64,000 nt of DNA, taken from Farysia itapuensis (Eukaryota > Basidiomycota > Ustilaginomycetes > Ustilaginales > Ustilaginaceae). The DNA lies in contig JALBYC010000027.1 of the NCBI GenBank assembly GCA_023212645.1, positions 1 through 64,000 on the forward strand, in the 5' to 3' direction. Position numbers and translations under genes: made by a program. The notes under the pieces are model-generated. The model saw nothing but the letters and a program-made list of their open reading frames with translations. It was not told the DNA's origin and did not search any database. Each line of letters opens with the position of its first letter. Position 1 is the first letter of the stretch. Below are positions 27,786 to 38,300 of this stretch, piece by piece.

Positions 27786-30700
27786 ATGTCGTCCAAAGGT
27801 ATGTTTGCACGGACTCCTGCGTGCGTCGCCAAGAGTGACGTTTTGGGCAGCATCGCACGCACAACACTATGATTCCCAAGGGTTGTAAGCTGATTGCTTG
27901 ACTCTTTTCTGAACAGCTATTCGAGAGTTTGACGCCAAGCTGCTGGTCAACTACTGGTTGCCCCGCTCGCCTCTGGCCCACGCTGATCTCAAAGTCAACT
28001 CTGACTTCGTTGCACCAGCTCCCAAGGTCGCCCAGATCTCTTGGGATCCTGCTACCAACACCATCACAGACGAATCGTCGCTCCCTGCCTGGGTTCAATC
28101 CACAAAGCTGGTAGCCAAGCCGGATCAACTCATCAAGCGACGTGGAAAGGCCGGCCTTCTCAAGCTCAACAGCGACTGGGCCGACGCAAAGACCTGGATC
28201 AAGGAACGTGCAGGCAAGGCCCAGCAAGTTGAGAGCGTCACAGGCACTCTTAACAACTTCATCGTCGAGCCTTTCTGCCCACACCCTGCTAACACAGAGT
28301 TCTACGTCTGCATCAACTCCGCGCGAGAGGGTGACTGGATCTTGTTCACCCACGAAGGTGGTGTCGATGTCGGAGATGTCGACGCCAAAGCACTCAAACT
28401 CCTCATTCCAGCCGACCCATCTGTTGCTTTCCCCAAGCGCGAGGCTTGGACCAGCACATTGCTCGCCGGCGTCGACCCCGCCAAGCGAGAGGTGCTGACC
28501 GATTTCCTTATTCGCCTGTACTCCGTCTACGTCGACCTCCACTTTGGCTACCTCGAGATTAACCCCCTTGTTGCGACCGACGATGGCCAGATTGCCTACC
28601 TCGACATGGCTGCCAAGCTTGACCAGACCGCAGACTTCATTTGCGGCTCAAAGTGGGCCATCGCTCGCGACCCTTCTGTCTACATGGGCTCAACTGTGTC
28701 CACCAACGCCGTCAAGGGAGAGGACCGAGGCCCGCCTATGTACTGGCCCGCCCCCTTCGGTCGAGACTTGACCAAAGAGGAAGCCTACATTGCCAAGCTC
28801 GACTCCGGCACCGGTGCCTCGCTCAAGCTTACCGTTCTCAACGCTACTGGTCGAATCTGGACCATGGTTGCCGGTGGTGGTGCTTCGGTCGTCTACTCGG
28901 ACGCTATTGCTGCCCATGGCTTCGCTCACGAGCTTGCCAACTACGGTGAATACTCTGGCGCCCCCTCAGAAGGTCAGACCTTCGAGTACGCCAAGACTCT
29001 TCTTGACCTCATGACTCGTGGCGAGGTCAACAAGGAAGGAAAGCTGCTTATCATTGGTGGTGGTATTGCCAACTTCACCAACGTCGCTTCGACCTTCAAG
29101 GGCATCATCCGAGCCCTCAAGGAGTACAAGAATGCGCTTGCCAAGCACGGCGTCCGAATCTTTGTGCGACGTGGTGGACCCAACTACCAGGAGGGTCTGA
29201 AAGCTATGCGACTGCTTGGCGAGGACCTCGGTGTCGAAATCCAGGTCTTTGGTCCCGAGACCCACATCACCGACATTGTGCCTCTTGCACTGGGCAAGAA
29301 GACCTTTGAGGAGGTCACTCTTGGCGCTCACCGAGGCGATGCTCTGCCCTCTGGCGCACAGACCCCTGTGACCAACGGCAAGCCTGCCGAGCAATCCACC
29401 GTTGGTGCTGTTGACCCTGCCACCGGCCAGCGTGTTCAGCCTCAAGACCAGATCGTTCACTTCGAGGCCTCGTCTGCCTCGGGTAAGCGACCCTCGTACC
29501 TTCCTTTCGATGCCAACACTCGATCGCTCGTCTTCGGTCTCCAGCCGCGCGCCATTCAAGGAATGCTCGACTTTGACTTTTCGTGCGGCCGAGCAGTTCC
29601 TTCGGTTGCTGCCATGATTTACCCCTTCGGTGGACACCACATCCAGAAGTTCTACTGGGGCACCAAGGAGACTCTTCTCCCCGTTTACACCAGCATCAAA
29701 GAGGCGGCTGCCAAGCACCCTGACGCCGATGTCGTCGTCAACTTTGCTTCGAGCCGATCCGTCTACTCGTCCACACTTGATGTGCTTGAATGCCCCCAGA
29801 TCCGCGCTCTTGCCCTGATCGCTGAGGGCGTACCCGAGCGACATGCACGAGAGATCCTCCACCGCGCTGAAAAGGCCGGTGTCCTCATCATTGGCCCGGC
29901 TACCGTCGGTGGCATCAAGCCCGGATGCTTCCGAATCGGAAACTCGGGAGGCATGATGGACAACATCTTGTCGTCCAAGCTGTACCGACCCGGCTGTGTC
30001 GGCTACGTTTCCAAGTCTGGAGGCATGTCGAACGAACTGAACAACATTCTTGCCATTACGACCAATGGTACTTACGAGGGTATCGCCATCGGAGGTGATC
30101 GCTACCCCGGAACCACATTCATTGACCACTTGCTCCGATACGAGCAAGACCCTCAGTGCAAGATGCTTGTCTTGCTGGGTGAAGTCGGTGGTGTCGAAGA
30201 GTACCGTGTCATTGAGGCTGTCAAGTCCGGTGCCATCAAGAAGCCCATCGTTGCTTGGGCCATTGGTACATGCGCCAAGATGTTTACCACCGAGGTGCAG
30301 TTCGGCCACGCCGGATCCATGGCCAACAGCGATATGGAGACTGCTTCCACCAAGAACGCCGCCATGAAGGCCGCTGGCTTTATTGTGCCCGACACCTTTG
30401 AGGACCTGCCCACAGCTATTCGTGATGTTTACAACAAGCTGGTTGCCCAGGGTGTTGTTTCGCCCAAGCCTGAGCGCCCCGCTCCAGCGATCCCAATCGA
30501 CTACAAGTGGGCTCAGGAGCTCGGTATGGTGCGAAAGCCCGCTGCCTTTATCTCGACCATCTCGGACGAGCGAGGTTCCGAACTCATGTACTCTGGTGTC
30601 AAGATCTCGGAAGTGTTCGAGTCTGGTATGGGCATTGGTGGCGTTATTTCGCTACTCTGGTTCAAGCGCCGATTGCCCGACTACTGCACCAAGTTTATCG

Positions 30701-31353
30701 AGATGGCTCTCATGCTCACGGCAGACCACGGGCCTGCGGTGTCTGGTGCTATGAACACTATCATCACATCGCGAGCCGGTAAAGATCTGATCTCTTCGCT
30801 CGTGTCGGGTCTTTTGACCATTGGTGACCGATTCGGAGGTGCTCTTGACGACGCTGCCACCGAGTTTTCAAACGCTTTCGACCGTGGACAGACGGCACGA
30901 GAGTTTGTCGACAGCATGCGAAAGGGCAACAAGCTGATTCCCGGTATTGGCCACAAGATCAAGTCGGTGTCGAACCCCGACTACCGAGTGCAGGTGGTAA
31001 AGGAGTTTGTACTCAACAACTTCCCATCGCACAAGATGCTTGACTACGCTCTTGCCGTCGAGAAGGTCACGACAGCCAAGAAGGATACGCTGATTCTCAA
31101 CGTCGACGGCTGCCTTGCTGTCTGCTTTGTCGACTTGCTCCGAGACTCGGGTGCTTTCACCATTGAGGAGGCTCGTGACTACCTCTCGTACGGATTCCTG
31201 AACGGTATCTTTACCCTCGGTCGATCGATCGGCTTCATTGGACACCACATTGACCAGAAGCGTCTCAAAGCCGGTCTCTACCGTCATCCCGCTGATGACT
31301 TCCACATTGAGATGGCCACGCCTGCTCGAGTCATGGGCACACTCAAGAAATAG
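27786..31353 (+). CDS. ACL1: ATP-citrate lyase, single-chain form (two exons)
   Basis: Exon 1 (27786-27798) encodes MSSK plus one base. A 118-nt intron (27799-27916; gtatgt...gaacag) follows, then exon 2 (27917-31353), giving 1,149 residues. The spliced N-terminus KAIREFDAKLLVNYWLPR is near identical to animal and fungal ACLs. The enzyme makes cytosolic acetyl-CoA and oxaloacetate from citrate for lipid synthesis. Order: ATP-grasp/citrate-binding half, a disordered linker (about 465-500), the CoA-ligase core with the phospho-histidine His802 in QFGHAGSMAN, and a C-terminal citrate-synthase-like module with PGIGHKIKSVSNPDYR. One chain holds both modules, as in animals and basidiomycetes. Codon use is strongly biased (GGT, CGA, GTC), as expected for a highly expressed gene. 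Confidence 0.97.
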
Positions 31354-31743
31354 ACGGATGGTCACATCCAAAACCTCCAAAACCCAAATCACTTGGTGCT
31401 TTCCCCCCTTGGTCTCTCTCTGCTTGTACTTTCCTCCATCTCGCTCCCCTTTTTCCGGACGCTCTGTTTCGGGGGCCTCGGGGCCTTCTCTAATCTTCTC
31501 CTTGTCGGGTCTGGTCGTGGTGTCTCTTCCGAATGGAAAGGCTAGCCATAGGTTGAAGCATCCGACTATTCTCCTGGCATATACAGAAGTGTGCCTGCAA
31601 TACGATTTCGTGGCTCCTCTTGTGTTTTTTTGCTACCTTGTCTGTGCGATGTGGGCTAGTGCAAATGGCAGAAACTTGACAGGTACAAACTTTAAATTCT
31701 CTTCCACCCGAGGTACCCCGTATTTTACCAGCCGCTTGTCGCA
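31354..31743. other. ACL 3' region / asparaginase promoter
   Basis: 390 bp between two tandem plus-strand genes. Pyrimidine-rich sequence at 31395-31500 is likely the ACL 3' UTR. I see no gene, RNA or repeat. Confidence 0.5.
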
Positions 31744-34041
31744 ATGTCTTCCTCGGGGGAAGCGCTGGTGCTGTGTCTGTATGCTGGGGGTACGATTGGG
31801 ATGGTGCGCAAGGATGCATCGTCTGGATTTGCGCCCTACCCGTCCTTTCTTACCGAAACGCTGCGGAGTCAGTCTCGATTCCACGACCCGCACGGCGACT
31901 CGATCTTCTCCTGGTCTGACTCGGTAGATCGCTACAAGGCCTGGAGCGAGGCGTATACCCGCTCCGGCTCAGGTGCGTCCACACCTCTAATCCCTGGGAA
32001 TGAGACAGATTCGCGACAAGCTCCTTCGCCTAGTAGCATCGCCAACGGCTTGTCAGCTCAAATTCGCGACAATCGCCAGCATGAAGCAACGATGGCCCAC
32101 AAGAGTAGAGGTGGCGCTCGTAGAGAAGCTGGGACGGGCGGGTTTGAGAATCTGTATGCGGATTCGTCGGCCGGGGGTACGGCTGCAAGTGCCGGCGGGG
32201 GTGCACCGCCGTTTGGCCACCCGGTCATGGTCAAATCGTCAGCACCGAAGGGCACATCGACTCACCATGCTCTCGCATCTTCGCTCTCGACTGACGGCAA
32301 ACATCTAGAGCTGCAGCTGCCGACGCTTTTGACGCCACGTGAGGGTGCACACGGCAAACGTGTTCGGTATGCCGTGCTGGAATACGACCCCCTGCTCGAC
32401 TCGAGTGAGATGGACATTCCAGACTGGATCCGGCTCGCTTCAGATATCTCGCTCAACTATCAGAACTTTGACAGCTTTATCGTCCTGCACGGCACCGATA
32501 CTATGGCCTACACAGCCTCTGCTCTCAGCATGTTGCTCGAGAATCTGGGCAAAACCGTTATTGTGACAGGCGCCCAGGTGCCCCTCTCGGAACTGCGTAA
32601 CGATGCCATTGAAAACGTCCTTGGCGCACTCATGCTAGCTGGCTCCTACATCATCCCTGAAGTGGGACTGTATTTTGCTTCGACCCTGTACCGCGGCAAT
32701 AGAACGAGCAAGGTGTCGAACAATGCACTGGCCGCCTTTGACTCGCCCAATATGGCTCCCCTGGCCCGGGTTGGGATCCACATTGATGTAGCTTGGAATC
32801 TCGTGGAACGGTCCAAGACGCTTCATGCGTTTCGCGCGCACGACCGCATGTCGCACAACGTAGCTGTTCTGCGGCTGTTTCCCGGTCTGCCGACGAGTAC
32901 GGTGAAGAGCTTCCTATCCCCGCCGCTGCAGGGCGTCATTCTGGAATCCTACGGCGCAGGGAATGCCCCCTCCCGCGCGGATCTGCTCCAAGTGTTCCGC
33001 GAGGCATCTGATCGCGGACTGGTGATTGTCAACATCACGCAGTGCGTCCAGGGCGAAGTATCTGCGATCTACGCTACGGGTAAGAAGCTAGAAGCAGTCG
33101 GGGTTGTCGCGGGTGGAGACATGACGCCAGAATGTGCGCTCGCCAAGCTATCCTACCTGCTATCCAAGGGCCTACAGCCCAGTGAGATTCGTGATCTTAT
33201 GGGCAGACCGCTGAGGGGAGAACTCACCTCCTCCCGCAACAACGCTTCTACAGCCCGCATCAAGCCGACTGAACTCACGCCGGCTGTGGGACCGGTCAAG
33301 GCAGATCTCAAAATGCTCCTCGCCCACGTGCTGCAGAATCCGGGCACTGCTCCCATGCCCTCCGCCAGTGCCGCAGAGGCCCGCGCGTCGTCCGGGATCG
33401 AAGAGCGCGATACACAGCACAAGGCCGCAGCAGCTTGGGACAGGTCCTCGCAGGAACTGTCCACTGCCACGCTCACCATTTTGCCCTATCTCGTGTACGA
33501 AGCGGCGAGCAACAATGATATTGCTATGCTCGAGTGGCACCTGCATGCACTTAGTCAGCTCGAAGCGGTCCCGAGTCTGGGGATTGAGGACGAGCATTTC
33601 CACCCTTCAATTTCCGGTGGCAGTTCGTCACTTGGCAGCAGTGTGAACGCCGGCGTCAGTGGTGATGCGGCCGCCTCGGATGCGAACGCCAAGTCTACAC
33701 CAGCAGCAGCAGCAGGGCCAGGCTCAACGTCGCCGCTCGACAAACTTCAGCCGCTGCACGTGGCCAGCGCGAAAGGGTTCCCACAGGTGGTGGAGATCCT
33801 GCTTCAAGCCGGATGCTCTGTCCATGCGCGCGACATCAACAGTGGCCATTCACCTCTCTTTCTCGCGGCGCGGAATCGCAACACGGATACCGTCGAGCTG
33901 CTCAAAGGCGCAGGCGGCCATCTCAAAGAGGATGAAGTGACGCTCGCCCGACTCATGGTTCAGCTCGAAAGAGATCCCGCCCAAGTCGAAGCTGCGAAAG
34001 CCATGTGGCAGCTTGCAGGCGTCAACTTCACAACAGCTTGA
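31744..34041 (+). CDS. L-asparaginase (type I) with C-terminal ankyrin repeats
   Basis: A 765-residue enzyme that hydrolyses asparagine to aspartate and ammonia, cytosolic type. The first active-site motif YAGGTIGM is at residues about 13-20 and the second, HGTDTMAYTASAL, near 247-259; VTGAQVPLSELRNDAIENV follows. The C-terminal part (about 665-730) has two ankyrin repeats (LQPLHVASAKGFPQVVEILL and GHSPLFLAARNRN). This asparaginase-ankyrin fusion is the layout of animal ASPG and many fungal cytosolic asparaginases. A Gly/Ser/Ala-rich insertion of about 130 residues (about 75-205) sits between the two catalytic motifs and another precedes the ankyrins. The start ATG lies directly before the first motif. 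Confidence 0.9.
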   Translation: MSSSGEALVLCLYAGGTIGMVRKDASSGFAPYPSFLTETLRSQSRFHDPHGDSIFSWSDSVDRYKAWSEAYTRSGSGASTPLIPGNETDSRQAPSPSSIANGLSAQIRDNRQHEATMAHKSRGGARREAGTGGFENLYADSSAGGTAASAGGGAPPFGHPVMVKSSAPKGTSTHHALASSLSTDGKHLELQLPTLLTPREGAHGKRVRYAVLEYDPLLDSSEMDIPDWIRLASDISLNYQNFDSFIVLHGTDTMAYTASALSMLLENLGKTVIVTGAQVPLSELRNDAIENVLGALMLAGSYIIPEVGLYFASTLYRGNRTSKVSNNALAAFDSPNMAPLARVGIHIDVAWNLVERSKTLHAFRAHDRMSHNVAVLRLFPGLPTSTVKSFLSPPLQGVILESYGAGNAPSRADLLQVFREASDRGLVIVNITQCVQGEVSAIYATGKKLEAVGVVAGGDMTPECALAKLSYLLSKGLQPSEIRDLMGRPLRGELTSSRNNASTARIKPTELTPAVGPVKADLKMLLAHVLQNPGTAPMPSASAAEARASSGIEERDTQHKAAAAWDRSSQELSTATLTILPYLVYEAASNNDIAMLEWHLHALSQLEAVPSLGIEDEHFHPSISGGSSSLGSSVNAGVSGDAAASDANAKSTPAAAAGPGSTSPLDKLQPLHVASAKGFPQVVEILLQAGCSVHARDINSGHSPLFLAARNRNTDTVELLKGAGGHLKEDEVTLARLMVQLERDPAQVEAAKAMWQLAGVNFTTA

Positions 34042-34160
34042 TTGTTTGTTCCCCTCATCACAAAGCAAAATGCTCAAACAATGATCTAGAACGAGACGGC
34101 TCTGCGCGAATGGTATACGGATGTTGGATATATATAGCGAGCTCTCGGAAAGCCCAGTGC

Positions 34161-34919
34161 TTACTCGTGGGCCAGCTTGAGAATCTGGGCGTTTTCGAGA
34201 ATAGCAATGGTGTGCGACTTGGCCGTGTCGGCGACTTTGAACGATTTGCTGGGGGAATCGGCGAGATTCTGTTCGTGCAGTTGAGCGGGACCGAGCTGGG
34301 CAGCTTTGACCATGACCTTGGCCACATCCTGAACTGGTGCGACCATACCTGAACTGACGTTGGCAAGAAGGTGGAACAGCGGGGCTGACATCTTCTCCAA
34401 GATGCGCGTGCCTGGTCGTTGGGCATTGCCCAGATAGCCAGGTCGCATGATGACAGTGTTTTCAAAGATTCCGGCAAGAGCCTCTTCGGTCAAGCCTTTG
34501 GACTTTGGGTAGAGGAACGGCGCAGATGACGAGGCCATCTTTGAAGAGCAGTACACAATGGTGGCGGACTTGTCTGCTGATTTCGCAGCTCGTGCTGCCG
34601 ACACGACGTAGTCGCGGTCAATCTTCTCGAATGCAGCGGCGGAACCCGCTTGAGCTCGAGTAGTGCCAAGCGTGATAAAAACTGCGTCGGCAGAGACCGA
34701 GGAAAGCTTGGACTTCTCAGCTTCATCGCCAGACAACAGCTTCTCGAAGTCAATCTGGACCTCCTTAAACTCTTTGCCAGGGGCGACTGACGCTGGCGGC
34801 TCTGTCTGTCTCCGTACAAAGGAGTAAACTGAAGTGTAGGTGGAATCGTTCAACAGCGTCGACAGAAGAGGCTTACCGACAGCGCCGGTTGCACCAAGAC
34901 TGATGATAAAGCGCGACAT
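34161..34919 (-). CDS. FMP52: Fmp52-like NAD(P)-binding reductase (HTATIP2/TIP30 family, atypical SDR)
   Basis: A 252-residue Rossmann-fold protein. The nucleotide motif GATGAVGKPLL is at residues about 9-19. ADAVFITLGTTRAQAGSAAA and the SDR-like catalytic region VYCSSKMASSSAPFLYPKSKG (a Tyr-x-x-x-Lys equivalent) follow, then MRPGYLGN. This matches yeast Fmp52, a mitochondrial outer membrane or ER protein, and animal HTATIP2. Physiological substrate is not known for the family. Two in-frame ATGs are possible, at 34928 and 34919. The second has A at -3 and puts the beta strand directly after the start, so it is chosen. It is divergent from POL2. Confidence 0.82.
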   Translation of the reverse strand: MSRFIISLGATGAVGKPLLSTLLNDSTYTSVYSFVRRQTEPPASVAPGKEFKEVQIDFEKLLSGDEAEKSKLSSVSADAVFITLGTTRAQAGSAAAFEKIDRDYVVSAARAAKSADKSATIVYCSSKMASSSAPFLYPKSKGLTEEALAGIFENTVIMRPGYLGNAQRPGTRILEKMSAPLFHLLANVSSGMVAPVQDVAKVMVKAAQLGPAQLHEQNLADSPSKSFKVADTAKSHTIAILENAQILKLAHE

Positions 34920-35357
34920 AATTAGCATTGATGCAACACCCCATGGCGAGAGTGTCAAGACCTACATGATGGCAGTCTTTGTCGACATGTTTGAGATGGT
35001 GGAGGAGGAAAGGCGTTTGACTCAGCGCAAGTTGGAGATCAGCGAAATGCCTAGGTCAGCTAGATCTATCAATCGGATCAATCGGGAGATGGCGTTGCCC
35101 AATCTGACATTTCGACTGTCAAACTTTGTCGCGCGTACTCAACGCCATTGCATCGAGACGCGACTTGTGACTTTGGTGTTGAACGAATTTGACACAACAT
35201 TCCGCCCTTTCCCTCATCCCCACGATCCCTACTTGTCCCTCAGCATTGTCCACCTCACTCTCGCTCAACCGTCTGCATACATCTTCACCATCTGCATATA
35301 GAATTATCATCGGTCTCGGCCGAAGCATTGCATCACACAACACACACATAGGTCGAC
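34920..35357. promoter_or_regulatory. Divergent FMP52 / POL2 promoter region
   Basis: 438 bp between divergent start codons. It contains GTCGCGCGTAC (35129-35139) and GAGACGCGACTT (35155-35166), CGCG-core sequences similar to but not identical with the MCB consensus. The POL2-proximal 130 bp is C/T-rich. No gene was seen. Confidence 0.35.
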
Positions 35358-38300
35358 ATGCCAAACACCTTTGGTCTCACATCGAGAGGGGGTGGCAACA
35401 ATGTCCGCTCTCGCGGCACTTTCCGCAAACGAGGCGGAGGTGCTCATTCAGGCTCGTTTAAGTCGGCCACCGAAAAGGCAATCGCCACTGCTGCCGCTCA
35501 ACTGGTCAAGGGTGTAGAGAATGGCTCCGAGGTCGAGGAACGCTTTCAGGAGGTCAAGGTCCGTGATGAGATTGACGAGAAACTCGGCTTTCATCGTCTC
35601 GAGCAGGGCGACACCAAGCAGGCTTGGCTCGTCAACATGCACGCAACGCTGCTTCGCGATCCAGATCACGCCACTGGCAAGTCCGGTGTTGACTTTTACT
35701 TTATTCAGGACGACGCCAGCATGTTTAAAGCGACTGTGCTTTATCAACCCTACTTTATCGTCGGCTGTCGGCCAGGGACCGAGAGCATGGTCGAAGAATG
35801 GCTCAAGCGAAGATACGAGGGCCTCATACAGCATATTGCCCGTGTCCGCAAGGAAGACCTCAAATTGCCAAATCATCTCCTCGGACATCAACGCCTTTTC
35901 CTAAAACTCAGCTTCCTCAACGTGCAAGATCTCTTGGGTGTGCGTAAGGAGCTCTTGCCACTCGCACAGGAGGCGCAAAAGAAGCTGAGCGCCGTAGACA
36001 CGTATGCCGATGTGCTCAACGCCGCTGGAACCTCTGCTGCAGCAGCCGACATCAGCATCGAAATGGAATACGGCGAAGCGTCTACCAGTTACGCTGCCGA
36101 CGACGGCTGGACCGGCGGCCGAAACAAAGGATCGACGAACAAGGGTCTCGAGGCATCGGAATGCATCCACGACATCCGCGAGTATGATATCCCTTACTAC
36201 CTCCGTGTCGCCATAGACAATGATATTCGTGTAGGACTCTGGTACGACGTTAGCTTCCACGACGGCATTGTCAGTCTACAGGCTGTTCCTGACAGAGTCA
36301 AGCGTGCCGACCCCGTCGTCATGGCCTTTGACATCGAAGTCACCAAGCAGCCCCTCAAATTCCCAGATGCAGAAACCGACGTAGTCATGATGATATCCTA
36401 CATGATCGACGGCCAGGGCTACCTCATCACAAACCGTGAAATCGTTTCGGAAGACATCGACGACTTCGAGTATACCCCGAGAGATGAGTACGAAGGTCCG
36501 TTCATCATCTTCAACGAGCCAGATGAGCTCAACACGCTCCGCCGCTTCTTTTCCCATTTCCGCGAAGCTAGGCCGACGGTCGTGGCCACCTATAACGGTG
36601 ACTCTTTCGATTTCCCCTTTATCGATGCAAGAGCGACTGCTCTCGGCCTCAATATGATGGATGAGATTGGGTTTGCAAAGGATTCCGAGGACGAGTACAA
36701 ATCGCGAGCGTGTGCCCATTTGGACTGTTTCCGCTGGGTGAAGCGTGACTCATACTTGCCGCAGGGTTCTCAAGGTCTCAAAGCCGTCACAGTGGCCAAA
36801 CTCGGATACAACCCTATGGAACTCGATCCGGAGCTCATGACTCCGTATGCTATCGAGCAACCACAAACATTGGCGCAATACTCGGTCTCTGACGCTGTAG
36901 CCACCTACTATCTCTACATGAAGTATGTTCATCCATTCATTTTCTCGCTCTGCAACATTATTCCCCTCAACCCGGACGAGGTGCTTCGAAAAGGATCCGG
37001 CACGCTCTGCGAAACGCTGCTCATGGTACAGGCGTACCAAGGAAACATCATCATGCCAAACCGACACAACGATCCTATCGGCAACACGTACAAAGGCCAT
37101 CTCCTGGAATCCGAAACCTATGTTGGAGGTCACGTTGAAGCTCTCGAAGCCGGCGTGTTCCGTTCAGATATTGAGACCGACTTCAAAGTTGACCCTTCTG
37201 CGATACAAAAGTTGATAGACGACCTCGATGCAGCGCTTCAATTCAGTATCAAGGAAGAAGGCATGCTTGCCCTCGAGGACGTCGAGAACTACGACGAAGT
37301 CAAGTATGAGATTCAGCAGATGCTCGAAGTCATGCGCGACAATCCCCTTCGCAAAGACACGCCGCTGATTTACCATTTGGACGTTGCAGCCATGTATCCC
37401 AACATCATGTTAAGCAACCGGCTGCAGCCGGACTCGGTGGTCAGCGATGCCATGTGTGCTACGTGCGACTACAATCGACCTGGTATGAAGTGCGACAAGC
37501 GCATGGACTGGGCATGGCGTGGAGAGTATTTCCCCGCAAAGCGCGATGAGGTCAACATGATTCGCAATGCGCTGGCCAACGAAACATTCCCACCTCGCGC
37601 ACCCTCGCTGCCGAGAAGGGAATTTGAAGACTTGTCCCAATCCGAGCGTACCGCGCTGCTGCACAAACGATTGGGCGACTACTCGCGTAAGGTGTACAGG
37701 AAGACGCACGAGTCCAAGACCGTGATTCGCGAAGCTATCGTGTGTCAGCGCGAAAATCCTTTCTATATCAACACGGTCAGAGACTTCCGAGATCGACGGT
37801 ACGAGTACAAGGGTCTGCACAAGACGTGGAAGAAGAACCTAGACAAGGCTGAACACCTTACCGAGACCATGGAAGCGAAAAAGATGATTGTGCTGTACGA
37901 TTCGTTGCAGCTCGCGCACAAGTGTATTCTCAACTCATTCTACGGATACGTGATGCGCAAGGGCGCTCGGTGGTACTCCATGGAGATGGCGGGCATCACT
38001 TGTCTCACTGGAGCCCGCATCATCCAGATGGCCAAGGAGCTCGTAGATTGTATTGGACGACCGCTCGAGCTGGATACCGACGGTATCTGGTGCATGCTTC
38101 CCGGCGTTTTCCCCGAGAACTTCACCTTCAAAGTCAAGGGCGGCAAAAAGTTTGGCATATCGTATCCCTGCACAATGCTCAACCACCTGGTGCACGAAAA
38201 GTTCACCAACCATCAATACCACGACCTTGTCGACAAAACTTCGGGCAAGTACGAGGTGCACAGTGAGAACTCAATCTTTTTCGAACTCGACGGGCCGTAC

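Noticed and set aside
28966..30309. A 447-codon minus-strand frame opposite ATP-citrate lyase
   Set aside because: Codon bias of the highly expressed ACL gene suppresses stops on the other strand. The sense protein is certain, and the antisense product has no recognisable feature.
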